A stretch of DNA of 64,000 nt from Patiria miniata. Its lineage: Eukaryota > Echinodermata > Asteroidea > Valvatida > Asterinidae. The DNA is taken from contig NW_024037072.1 in NCBI RefSeq assembly GCF_015706575.1, positions 27,281,162 through 27,345,161 of the forward strand, in the 5' to 3' direction. Of the stretch, positions 54,304 to 64,000 are shown in pieces. The number at the start of each line of letters is the position of its first letter. Positions within the stretch are counted from its first letter, which is position 1. The notes beneath the pieces are model-generated. The model was not told the origin of the DNA. It made no database searches and worked only from the letters and a program-made list of their open reading frames with translations. A program made the translations under genes and the position numbers.

Positions 54304-55552
54304 TTTCTCTTTCTTCTTCTTTTTGTCGCCTAAATCCCATAGACTTTGTACACGATATTTCTGCTCACCACTTTTGGCATAAATCTTTGTCATACATCAT
54401 TCAAAGTTTGCATAAGCATAGTCCCTATAGCAAAGATGTGTCCCGAAGATTGACGTCATGGTGACGTCATCGACTAATTTATTATAGATTTTTGAATATT
54501 TAATTTTTCCCATAGACTTTGTACACAGAAATTTTAAAAAAAATTGGCGCTTTTTAAAGGGCATTTTCGACTCTTTGCCAGTAATTAATTTACACCACTC
54601 TTTGTCTAAGCAAAGACCCTAATTCAAACAACATTGTGGAATGATGACGTCATGATGACGTCATCCTGTGTTTATTTATAGGCAATTAAATTGTGACACT
54701 TTTAATATTTAAAAATGCATAAGAAATCAACCGTACGCGTCTGCAGCATTCTGTTGCCGGCAAGTAGTAGAGTAGGTTGAGGTCTTTATTTCATTCAGTG
54801 TGCGTGAAATCACGTGACCCTTGCTTCCGGTCGAAAAAGGCCAAAACCGGAAGTGGCTTATTATTTAAAAGTGGTAATAGATATGAACTTGCTTTCAACA
54901 ATGTTAGTCTCTTGGCTAATAGTATTCTTCAAATCATCTACCGATGACGTCATGTAATCTTCGAGCGCCCTCTAGCGACAGGTTGAACATTTTCAAAATT
55001 GTATTTTGAATAGATGTCTGTGGCGAAGTTTGTCGGAATTGCCTAAATATTGGTGTATATGATGATCTTGACCCACTTAAGACGTGTGCAAAGTCTTAGG
55101 CATATGACATCATCAGACTGGAAGTTCCGTTGAAAAGACCTTTCCTTTTTTAAAAATTGCTAACAAATCAATCCGTACAGATATAATCTTAAATTGCCCA
55201 TTTAATGATAGCGTAAACATTTGCCTCAACAGTGCCAAGTTCCCAGCTTGTCAAATTGTTCACACAGTTGACGCAAGTTGCGGTAGAGAGCTGTAAAACA
55301 TGCACAGGACTTCCACAATGTGTATAGCACATGCACGTACGTTGTAAATACGCACATACATCATATGTCAGTCAGCCCGCAGCGCACGTGTTGCTGAGGT
55401 CAAATCATGTCCACATTGACCGTTTTAGCTGATTTTCGGCTAACTTTGACAGATTTTATGTTCATGCATAGTCAGGGATGTATTATTGATAAAAAAAAAA
55501 TCATAATGCGGAAAAGCCCTATGTTCTGTTGCAAACAGACATAGATCTCTAG
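54304..55552 (+). mobile_element. Helitron/Helentron-like element 4
   Basis: Begins TTTTTGTCGCCTAAATCCCAT and ends GCGGAAAAGCCC, hairpin, ATCTCTAG, T run. The interior is of the element-2 type. It abuts elements 3 and 5 with no spacer beyond T runs. Confidence 0.5.
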
Positions 55553-56437
55553 TTTTTTTGTTTTTTTTTCCTCTTGGGACTTCCAACCAAAATGCCATAG
55601 ACTTTGTGCACGTTTTTTCTCATCGGCACTTTTTGCATAAAGCATACTCATATAACATTGAAACTTTACATAGTCAAAGAACATATAGCAAAGGTCTTTC
55701 GCGAAGATAGACGCAATGATGACGTCATCATGGGTCATGTGACGTCATCTTAAAGGTGCATACTTTAGGGCCCTATATCGCGAGAATGGTAAGTCCAATT
55801 TGGTTCACACTTGGTATGTAGGTAGACCGGGATGTGTTATAGGTAAAAATTGGAGTGACGTCACGATGACGTCATCGTGTGATTTTATAAGAATTTTTGA
55901 AGTTTTGGACCCTCAAACCATATCTTATCAACGGAACATGGTAAATTCAAAATTCTATTTGCAATGGGTTTGTTAGGTAATGTATACTTGGACCAAAAAA
56001 GTGAAAAGTGCATGACGTCATGATGACGTCATCAAAAATGCGATTTTTGTATTTCACATATAAGGGTAAGTCTGATCGTCTTGAAACTTGGTGGATATGC
56101 AGATACAGTTACTAGTATGCAAAATCCGAAGTGACGTCATGATGACGTCATCGCTTGATTTGTTATAATTTTTTTAAACTTTGACATTTTCTTCTACTTG
56201 CAAAATTGTACATGAAATAGGATCATTATTAACTTTAAACTACGCACAGTACAAGGCCCTTCGGTAAAGTTGGTCTTAAACAAGTCACATCATAATGACG
56301 TCGTCATTAGTCATGTTTGAAAGTACTCCACAATATAGAGTCATTTGTCCGATTTTTTAAAACAAATATTATCAAACACAAAAATACGGACAACGGAAAA
56401 GCCGTGTGCTCTGTTCAAAACAGACGCATACCTCTAG
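55553..56437 (+). mobile_element. Helitron/Helentron-like element 5
   Basis: Interior of the element-1 type (ACACTTGGTATGTAGGTAGA, paired TGACGTCA). The 3' end is a diverged version: CGGAAAAGCC, a hairpin built on CTCTGTT/AACAG, then ACCTCTAG and T's. Confidence 0.45.
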
Positions 56438-56554
56438 TTTTTCCATCCTTTTTTTTCCTTCAAATGTCAACTTTGAAATCGCAGATGACGCTCTCGATCC
56501 TCTTAAAACTCTCAAAAATATCCTTCAAGGTGGCCCTTTTAGTGTTAAACTCAA

Positions 56555-57145
56555 TCTTCCTAAACCAAATAAGAAAAATTATTACTATAAAACAATTCAT
56601 GCAAAAATCATAACCTAAGAGGTTACATAGAGTTTTAAATGTACACTTCCTAATCAAATAAGAAATATTATTACTAAAAACAATTAGATAACCAAAATTT
56701 GAGTCAGTCTTCTTATTGTCATAATTACTAAAAACAATTCGTGAAAAAAATACATTCTTGAAGGTTTCATAGCGTATTAAGCGCAGTCTTCCTTATAAAC
56801 AAATAAGAAATATTTTTACTAAAAACAATTCATGAAAATCCTTATATTTAAAGAGGTTACGAAGCGCATTAAACCCAGTCTTCCTAAACCAAAAAAGAAA
56901 CGCTACTACTGAAACAATTCGTAAAAAAAAATTCTAGGAGGTTACATTGAGCATTTAACTCAGTCTTCCGAAACCAAATAAGAAACATTATTACTAAAAT
57001 ATTTAAGGAAACAATAAACATGTACTCTACGAGGTTACATGGATGATTAATCTGTCTTCTGAAACCAAATAAGAAATATTATTACTAAAACAGTCCATTG
57101 AAAATAACGATAGTCTGGGATGTTTCATGTAGGATTAATTTCAGT
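56555..57145. repeat. Degenerate minisatellite, ~85-90-base period
   Basis: About seven or eight units share CAGTCTTCC.AAACCAAATA, AGAAATATTATTACTAAAA, CAATTCATGAAAA and AGGTTACATAG in order. Starts are near 56555, 56645, 56788, 56877, 56962 and 57053. A related segment (TTAAACTCAGTCTCCTCAAC) appears at about 62607 beyond the LTR element, so the array was probably continuous before that insertion. Confidence 0.75.
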
Positions 57146-57354
57146 TTTCTCACACCAAATCAATATTTGTGATGCGATCAAGCTACGAGTCGTTTGTCGG
57201 GAATTTTCATTTGGAGATTCAGGCCAAAATAAGACCACAATAGGACTTCATCACATCACTTCATCACAATCTTGGTGTTCCGACTTTCATGATTTTTAAA
57301 CTAAAGATGGGTACCCGCATACGGTTTTCACAGCAGTAATGCTAAGATTGTGCT

Positions 57355-57835
57355 TGTAGCGTTCACTTTAAGTTACCCTGCACTGCGCCTTTAACGCATC
57401 TTGTATATATGTTTAGTTCAGAGGTCAACCTTCACGCATTCAGTTTCGTTTCGTTATCGTTCGTCTATGCTATTTTCTGTCACACACGCAATATTTACAG
57501 TGCTTTTCCTATAATTTCGCTTGGAAGTTACAAGCTAGAATCAACGCTATTCTTTACATGATTTATTAAACATCGGCAGAGCTATTCCAGTGAGCAATCC
57601 AAGTTTCTCCCGTGGATTTTTGTGAGTGTTTATTTGACCGAACTTTGTGAGCGTTTTCACCACGTGAGTTGAAACCAACTCGCCCCGCATTCACGGCGCG
57701 GGCAGTCGCCCCGTTCGCGTTGCGTTGTGCATGGACTCGGCCCAGTTTTGGCTGTTTACATACTGCAACTTGGTGAGTCACTTAACTTGCAATAAACTCG
57801 GGAGTTAAAGTAGGACAGTGCAACCAATTCCTACA
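57355..57835 (+). repeat. 5' LTR of the Ty3/gypsy element
   Basis: 481 bases from TGTAGCGTTCAC to CCTACA, matching the 3' LTR without visible differences. It contains TATATAT and AATAAA motifs of the kind found in LTR promoter and poly(A) regions. The 71-codon antisense frame in both LTRs is not regarded as a gene. Confidence 0.92.
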
Positions 57836-60800
57836 TTGGTGACCCAGACCTGAGCCGAACAACATGGAAACCAAATCTGACTCTGATCATGCTGATTCCA
57901 AACCGGGCACGTCCAAAGGTGCTACTGCTAGTTCATCTCCATCTGCACCCACAACATCAGCTGCAGTGACTTTGAAGTTGCCTCCATTTTGGCCCAGTGA
58001 CCCTGCCCTTTGGTTTGCGCAAGTGGAAGCGCAATTTCTAACCCGTAACATCACTCAGCAACACACCAAATTCGCATACGTGGTTGGTTCCTTGCAGCCA
58101 GAGTTTGCAACTGAAGTGAGGGACATCCTCATTTCACCCCCTGAGCATAATGCCTACGACAGCCTGAAGACCGCCCTCATCCGTCGAACCTCCGTATCAG
58201 AGCAGAAAAGACTGCACCAGTTGCTAATATCGGAGGAGCTGGGGGACCGCAAGCCTTCACAATTACTACGTCGTATGCGGCAGTTGTTAGGAGACAACAC
58301 GCTTGAAGAAAACATCCTGAAACAACTGTTTCTTCAGAGATTATCGACCAACGCCCAACTTATCCTGGCATCAACATCTCAAACGACACCCATTGAGCAA
58401 CTCGCAGAACTTGCAGACAAGATTGTTGAAGTTTCTGTCTCGCCTACTGTACATGTCGGGGCAGTTTCATCCAGCCAGCCTGGCAGTTCGTCGCCTCCAA
58501 CAACCATGCCAAGTTCAGATATGCTCACACTACAAGCCAAAGTTGACCAGCTAACCCAACAAGTCAGCGCTCTCACATGCCAACTCTCCGGTCAGCCCCG
58601 TGGGAGATCGAGGAAGCGTGACACAACCCCACCCAATCGACGCCCATCTCGCAGTCGCAGCCCATCACACTCTGGCACTGACTGCTGGTATCACTGGCGA
58701 TTCGGCGCTGATGCCAGAAGGTGTGTGTCCCCATGCAGCTTCAAACCCCAACAACAACAGGGAAACTCCGATGCCAGCGACTAAAGGCGACGAGTCTCCC
58801 TGGCACCGACACCAATAGTCGCCTATTCTTCATCACTGAACGCAAGACAGGGGCCCGGTTCCTGGTAGATACGGGAGCGGAAGTGAGCGTTTGGCCTCCA
58901 TCGGCTGCGGATAAACGTCATGCCCAGTCTTCATCTATCAATCTTCAGGCGGTGAACAAATCTCCCATCAACACATATGGTGAGAAGTCACTCACTTTGG
59001 ATGTCGGGTTGCGTCGAGTCTTCCGTTGGGTGTTCATTATCGCGGACCTGCCAAACCCAATAATTGGAGCAGATTTTCTCCAACACTTCGGACTGCTAGT
59101 CGACGTTCAGCGTCGCAAACTCATCGACTCCACTACAAGCCTCACCGTAGGTGGAATCGGTTCAGATGCCATTCCCATTAGTCCAACCGTTGCCAAGCTG
59201 AGTGAGTCGCCCTATGAAGTGATCCTTGAACAATTTCCAGAACTGACACGTCCGACTTACACTGCCAAGGACGTTAAGCACTATATAACGCATCACATTG
59301 TGACTAAGGGTCCCCCAGTGTCAGCTCGCCCAAGACGCCTGGCTCCCGACAAGTTCATCACGGCGAAAGACGAGTTCAATCATATGCTTGATCTCGGCAT
59401 CATTGAAGCTTCGGACGGTGCATGGTCGTCGCCTTTACATATGGTGGCCAAGAAGTCAGGTGACTGGAGGCCGTGCGGAGACTACCGTGCCCTCAACCGT
59501 GTTACAGTACCCGACCGCTATCCGATTCCCCATCTGCATGACTTTACAGCCAATCTGGAGGGTAAACGCGTGTTCTCAAAGATCGACTTAGTACGCGCTT
59601 ACCACCAAATTCCGGTCCATACTGACGACATCCACAAGACCGCCATCACAACACCTTTCGGTCTGTTCCACTTCCTTCGCATGCCTTTCGGCCTGCGGAA
59701 TGCCGCTCAGACTTTCCAACGATCATCGACATGGTTACGCGAGACTTACCTTTCGTGTACGCCTACATCGATGACATCCTGGTCGCGAGTGAGACAGAGG
59801 AGGACCATCTTGAGTACTTGCGTCTTCTCTTCAGCAGACTTTCCGAATATGGCATTTTCATCAACCCATCCAAATGCCAGTTCGGGGTTCCCACCCTCGA
59901 TTTCCTGGGACACAGAATCGACGCTGATGGTATCCGTCCCATGAGAGACAGAGTCAACGCGATTGCAGAGTTCCCTCAGCCTACCTCCACCCGTCAACTG
60001 CGCAGATTTTTGGGACTGGTAAACTTTTACCGTCGTTTCGTGCCAAACTGCGCAAGCGTGATCGCCTCGCTGACAGACCAGCTGCGAAAAAGACCCAACC
60101 AGTCACGCAAATCAACCAAACTGAATTGGACACCCGAATGCCAGACAGCGTTCCTGCAGATCAAGCAATCACTCGCTGACACCACACTTCTCGCTCACCC
60201 TTCTTCGGTACTACCAACTGCCATGATGGTGGACGCCTCGGACACGGCAGTTGGCGGTGTGCTTCAGCAACTTTCCGAAGGAGTATGGCACCCCCTGGCC
60301 TTCTTCTCTCAGCGTCTTAAACCTGCAGAGAGTCGCTATAGCACCTTCGGGCGCGAACTACTGGCCATGTACTTGTCAGTCAGACACTTTCGACACTTCA
60401 TCGAAGGACGAGAATTCTGCATTTACACTGACCACAAACCGTTGGTGTATGCTCTCAACTCCAAACCTGACCGGCATTCACCTAGAGAAGTTCGTCACCT
60501 GGACTATGTATCTCAGTTTACATCCGACATTCGTCACATCAAGGGCACAGAGAACGTTGTAGCGGATGCGCTTTCCCGATCTCACATCAGTGCCTTGACA
60601 ACATCAACCCAGATTGACTTCGAGCAGATGGCCATGGATCAGACACACGACCAGGAACTACACAGAATCCTGGAATCACCCACATCCCTGGACCTCAAGC
60701 AAGTTCCGATACCGAACTCAAATACATCCATCTGGTGCGACGTGTCGACAAGTCATGAACGCCCTTTCGTACCCCAAAACCACAGACGGAGTGTGTTCGA

Positions 60801-62009
60801 TTCCTTGCACAATCTGTCTCACCCTGGCATTCGAGCAACACTGAAACTGGTTGGTTCACGCTACGTCTGGCCACGCATGAACTCAGACATCAGAGCATGG
60901 GCCAAGGCCTGCGTCAAGTGCCAGAAGTCCAAGGTCCACAGCCACACCAAGACTCCGTTTGGAACCTTCGCATCTCCAGATGCACGTTTCGATCATGTGC
61001 ACATAGACATCGTGGGACCACTCCCCCCTTCCCAGGGATATTGCTATCTACTCACATGCGTTGACAGGTTTACACGCTGGCCAGAAGCAATACCTATACC
61101 CGACTGCACCGCTGAAACAGTCGCCAAGGCCTTTGTGAACAGATGGGTCTCCACCTTTGGTGCTCCGTCTACGATAACCACAGACCGCGGACGACAGTTT
61201 GAGTCGGCCCTGTTCCACGCTTTGATGGTTCTCCTAGGTACCAGACGCACGCGAACAACATCGTACCACCCCATAGCAAACGGTATGGTTGAACGCCTGC
61301 ATAGACAGCTCAAGGCCTCTCTCAAATCGAGTACTAACCCTCAACGTTGGACCGAAGCATTACCACTCATCCTCCTCGGGATCCGCACGGTGGTAAAGCA
61401 GGATCTTGGTTGCTCCACCGCCGAATTGGTGTTTGGCACCACCCTGAGACTTCTAGGACAGTTTGTTGCACCCCCCAACGATACTGGTAATCTCGCCGAC
61501 CCTGCAGACTATGTTCACAGACTGCGACACACGATGCAGCACATCAGACCCACACCGCCTCGGTCGCGAGACAGAACTGCACAAATTCACAAGGATTTGA
61601 TGTTGTGCAAGCATGTATTTGTCCGTTGCGATCATGTGCAGAAACCCCTCCAAACACCCTACAAAGGTCCATACCGAGTACTCAGCCGGACAGACAAGTA
61701 CTTCACACTCGACCTGGATGGAAGGCAGGACACAGTCAGCTTAGATCGGTTGAAAGTTGCTTACCTCGATACAGATACCACCCCTTCCCAGCCATCTACC
61801 CTAGAGCTTAAGCATGTACAGCCATCTCCTGCCATCCCTACGCACACGGTTGATGACCAACACACAGCAACACCAGCAGCTCAACGGCACTCGCGTTCTG
61901 GCCGGCATGTTCATTGGCCATCCAAGTACACAGACTTTGACTGTGGTTGATTTAACCTGAACACTTATCGCTCGCTTCAATACCATTTTGCGATCTAGAG
62001 GGGGGCTAC

Positions 62010-62490
62010 TGTAGCGTTCACTTTAAGTTACCCTGCACTGCGCCTTTAACGCATCTTGTATATATGTTTAGTTCAGAGGTCAACCTTCACGCATTCAGTT
62101 TCGTTTCGTTATCGTTCGTCTATGCTATTTTCTGTCACACACGCAATATTTACAGTGCTTTTCCTATAATTTCGCTTGGAAGTTACAAGCTAGAATCAAC
62201 GCTATTCTTTACATGATTTATTAAACATCGGCAGAGCTATTCCAGTGAGCAATCCAAGTTTCTCCCGTGGATTTTTGTGAGTGTTTATTTGACCGAACTT
62301 TGTGAGCGTTTTCACCACGTGAGTTGAAACCAACTCGCCCCGCATTCACGGCGCGGGCAGTCGCCCCGTTCGCGTTGCGTTGTGCATGGACTCGGCCCAG
62401 TTTTGGCTGTTTACATACTGCAACTTGGTGAGTCACTTAACTTGCAATAAACTCGGGAGTTAAAGTAGGACAGTGCAACCAATTCCTACA
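62010..62490 (+). repeat. 3' LTR of the Ty3/gypsy element
   Basis: A copy of the 5' LTR, preceded by the polypurine tract and followed by the TGCT target duplication at 62491-62494. Confidence 0.92.
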
Positions 62491-62785
62491 TGCTCTTTTC
62501 AAATCTGTAAAAAAAAATGACCAGGGTCGACAAACGACTCATTTCTCTTGATCGCATCACATTTTTATTTTAAAAAAATCATCAAATGAGAATAATACTC
62601 TCGGAGATTAAACTCAGTCTCCTCAACCCTAAAAGGTCTGTGCGGAATCCGTAATGAATTGCATCCCGAGGAGATTTATAATTAAAATTGAATACCATTC
62701 ATTCGAAAATACATATGTATATATCCATTTTCATATTACCGTACTTATTTAAACTACACAATCAAGCTGAAACACGGGAGCAAGA

Positions 62786-63081
62786 TTACGTTTTCCCAAA
62801 ATAGGCAAAATTTGTTATCTGCTGGTTGTGAGTGCTTGCTTTATTTTCCTTCCCCTTCACGTCATCATTGGCATCTTTATCTGTGTACGAAGGAAACTTC
62901 CATACAATGAGCATGGAGCCAAGACATATGATCGCAACCCCCAATGCCGAGCCGTTGAAGGTGTAGCGGTACCAGACCTTGTCGTACAGAAAACATGCTC
63001 CTTGGCCATAACACGTTTGTTGCCATCCCACGCAGGCGGTGTCGATGAGGGCGCCAAACATATAACTAGCCGGGATAGTAC
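62786..63081 (-). CDS. SLCO/OATP organic anion transporter, last exon
   Basis: The exon follows a T-rich acceptor (TTGTCTTAG) and runs to TAA at 62786-62788. It encodes TIPASYMFGALIDTACVGWQ, then CYGQGACFLYDKVWYRYTFN, a hydrophobic helix (ALGVAIICLGSMLIVW) and a charged tail. FGALID.AC..W....C...GAC.LYD is characteristic of the last extracellular loop and final helix of OATP (SLCO) transporters, which carry large organic anions across the plasma membrane. The first codon is completed by one base from the exon at 63804, giving LLG-TIP. The rest of the gene lies beyond the right edge. Confidence 0.88.
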
Positions 63082-63803
63082 CTAAGACAAAAAAAACATG
63101 TGGACAAAAATAAAATTCGGGATTGAATCGGCTTTTGAAACATTTTCACATCTAGAACCGAGTAAAATTGTTTGTCAAGGTAAATTAGGTACACAGGTGA
63201 CACCATTTGCAAAAAAAAAAAATTTTTTTGCCGATTCAATTACAAATTCAACTCAACTCGGATCGCGCGCCCTCAAGGAACATCACAATTAATTGGAAGC
63301 AGAATAATAAAACAAGGTATCTTGTGGAAATTTAATTTCGGCTTTAGGTGACATTATACCATTTGAGAAAACTGTGACAATGCATCTTCCTTTTGTTCTC
63401 GACGCAAAGCATAGATTTCCATTCAAAGCGTGATGGTTTGCTCATTACCATTGCGAGGAAAATGATGAGAATTCCTTTGTTCTCGAAAATGACAATATAG
63501 GTGCAGTGATTTCACAGGATACTTGGTCCTATTATTTCCTTACAATCAAATAGGATATTTCATAATATTTTGAATGTTTGCCTTTAATGTTCCATTACGG
63601 GGGACAAAACCGGACATCTACTTTTCTGCTGTCGGGTAAAAAGCGTGTTCAGAGCGATGCTCAAAATTCAGACGAAAGCGCATGACCTTTCTTCAGAAGC
63701 GAATGAACATTTTAGGAAAGTGGCCGGGAAAACCTGTATTGTGGGGGTTTTTTTCAGTATAAAAATATCCTCAAATCAAAACAACCTATGTGTTCGTACT
63801 CAC
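63082..63803 (-). other. Intron of the SLCO/OATP gene
   Basis: GTGAGT donor beside 63804, TTGTCTTAG acceptor beside 63081. It contains A/T homopolymers and nothing else recognised. Confidence 0.6.
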
Positions 63804-63848
63804 CGAGTAGACCGGCAAGATATAGGATTGCCAGAGCCACAGGCCTTT
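63804..63848 (-). CDS. SLCO/OATP transporter, penultimate exon
   Basis: A 45-base phase 1-1 exon encodes RPVALAILYLAGLLG, matching the RpfALGxQxxxxRxLG helix that precedes the TIP-P-FGALID segment in OATPs. Acceptor CATCGGCAG, donor GTGAGT. It is short, but the phases fit the last exon. The two polar positions usual in this helix are hydrophobic here. It is preceded by intron to the window edge. Confidence 0.65.
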
Positions 63849-64000
63849 CTGCCGATGAAACGCATCTTTTAAAAAAAAAAAAAAATATTTCATTTTTTTT
63901 TATTATAAAAAATATCCTCAAAATCCCTCAAATCAAAACAAATTAAATAACACTGCAAGTCGCTTTCTGTATTGGAGTTAGAAATTTATACGAAAGGGGC

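Larger units (their letters stand above)
57355..62490 (+). mobile_element. Ty3/gypsy LTR retrotransposon, young copy
   Basis: A 5136-base element with 481-base LTRs beginning TG and ending CA, flanked by a 4-base TGCT duplication. A primer-binding-like TTGGTGACCC follows the 5' LTR and a purine tract (AGAGGGGGGC) precedes the 3' LTR. Parts in order: gag (about 57.86-58.78 kb), then pol with aspartic protease, reverse transcriptase, RNase H and integrase (about 58.7-61.95 kb). The protease-RT-RNase H-integrase order places it in Ty3/gypsy (Metaviridae). No envelope gene is seen. The LTRs appear identical by eye, so insertion was very recent. It looks nearly whole, with about one break, and is treated here as a fossil copy. 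Confidence 0.92.
57169..62560. repeat. Inverted-repeat ends flanking the LTR element
   Basis: GTGATGCGATCAAG with nearby GAGTCGTTTGTCG at 57169-57200 is matched inverted by CGACAAACGACTC and CTTGATCGCATCAC at 62528-62560. Leaving out the LTR element, the arms would be about 220 bases apart, so a small foldback or TIR repeat was the insertion target. Confidence 0.6.

Noticed and set aside
57566-57781. 71-codon antisense frame present in both LTRs
   Set aside because: It is part of the LTR repeat; identity of the two copies reflects LTR duplication.

Overview
The window is eukaryotic, AT-rich animal DNA with small exons, GT-AG introns and many interspersed repeats. Hyalin-type HYR domains, C-type lectin domains, EGF domains, a Tie-like receptor tyrosine kinase (RTK), an OATP/SLCO transporter and a gypsy element point to a marine deuterostome invertebrate. 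An echinoderm is the likeliest source, but this is inferred from protein families and was not tested by any search.

Layout. (1) 0.76-4.36 kb, plus strand: the last two exons of a cysteine-rich (GCC2/GCC3) multi-pass membrane protein. Its intron holds a TIR element and a palindromic satellite. (2) 4.4-10.9 kb: no gene recognised; a second copy of the TIR element, diverged duplications and a tRNA-like SINE head. (3) 42.2 down to 10.9 kb, minus strand: one receptor tyrosine kinase gene that I could follow through 44 coding exons with matching splice phases. The exons total 6923 bases, one short of 2308 codons, because one exon carries a 1-base deletion. Order: signal peptide; CTLD; four HYR-HYR-EGF blocks; CTLD, HYR, HYR, EGF; CTLD, HYR, HYR, EGF; two EGFs; a SEA-like region; EGF; transmembrane helix; kinase with intact catalytic motifs. 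Four blocks (31.6-39.7 kb) are recent tandem duplicates including their introns. One kinase intron holds eleven tandem copies of an exon end, most with a splice donor. (4) 42.5-48.5 kb: hAT-like elements and a tandem array of about eight tRNA-like units. (5) 48.6-56.4 kb: short perfect hairpins, then head-to-tail repeats with Helitron/Helentron-like 3' ends, packed with paired TGACGTCA palindromes. (6) 57.36-62.49 kb: a young Ty3/gypsy LTR retrotransposon inside an older repeat. (7) 62.8-63.85 kb, minus strand: the last two exons of an SLCO/OATP transporter running off the right edge.

The most notable object is the lectin/HYR/EGF/SEA receptor kinase. Its extracellular part is built almost wholly from phase 1-1 exon blocks, so modules can be gained, lost or skipped without shifting the frame, and the sequence shows that this has happened recently. 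Whether this architecture is already described could not be checked here.
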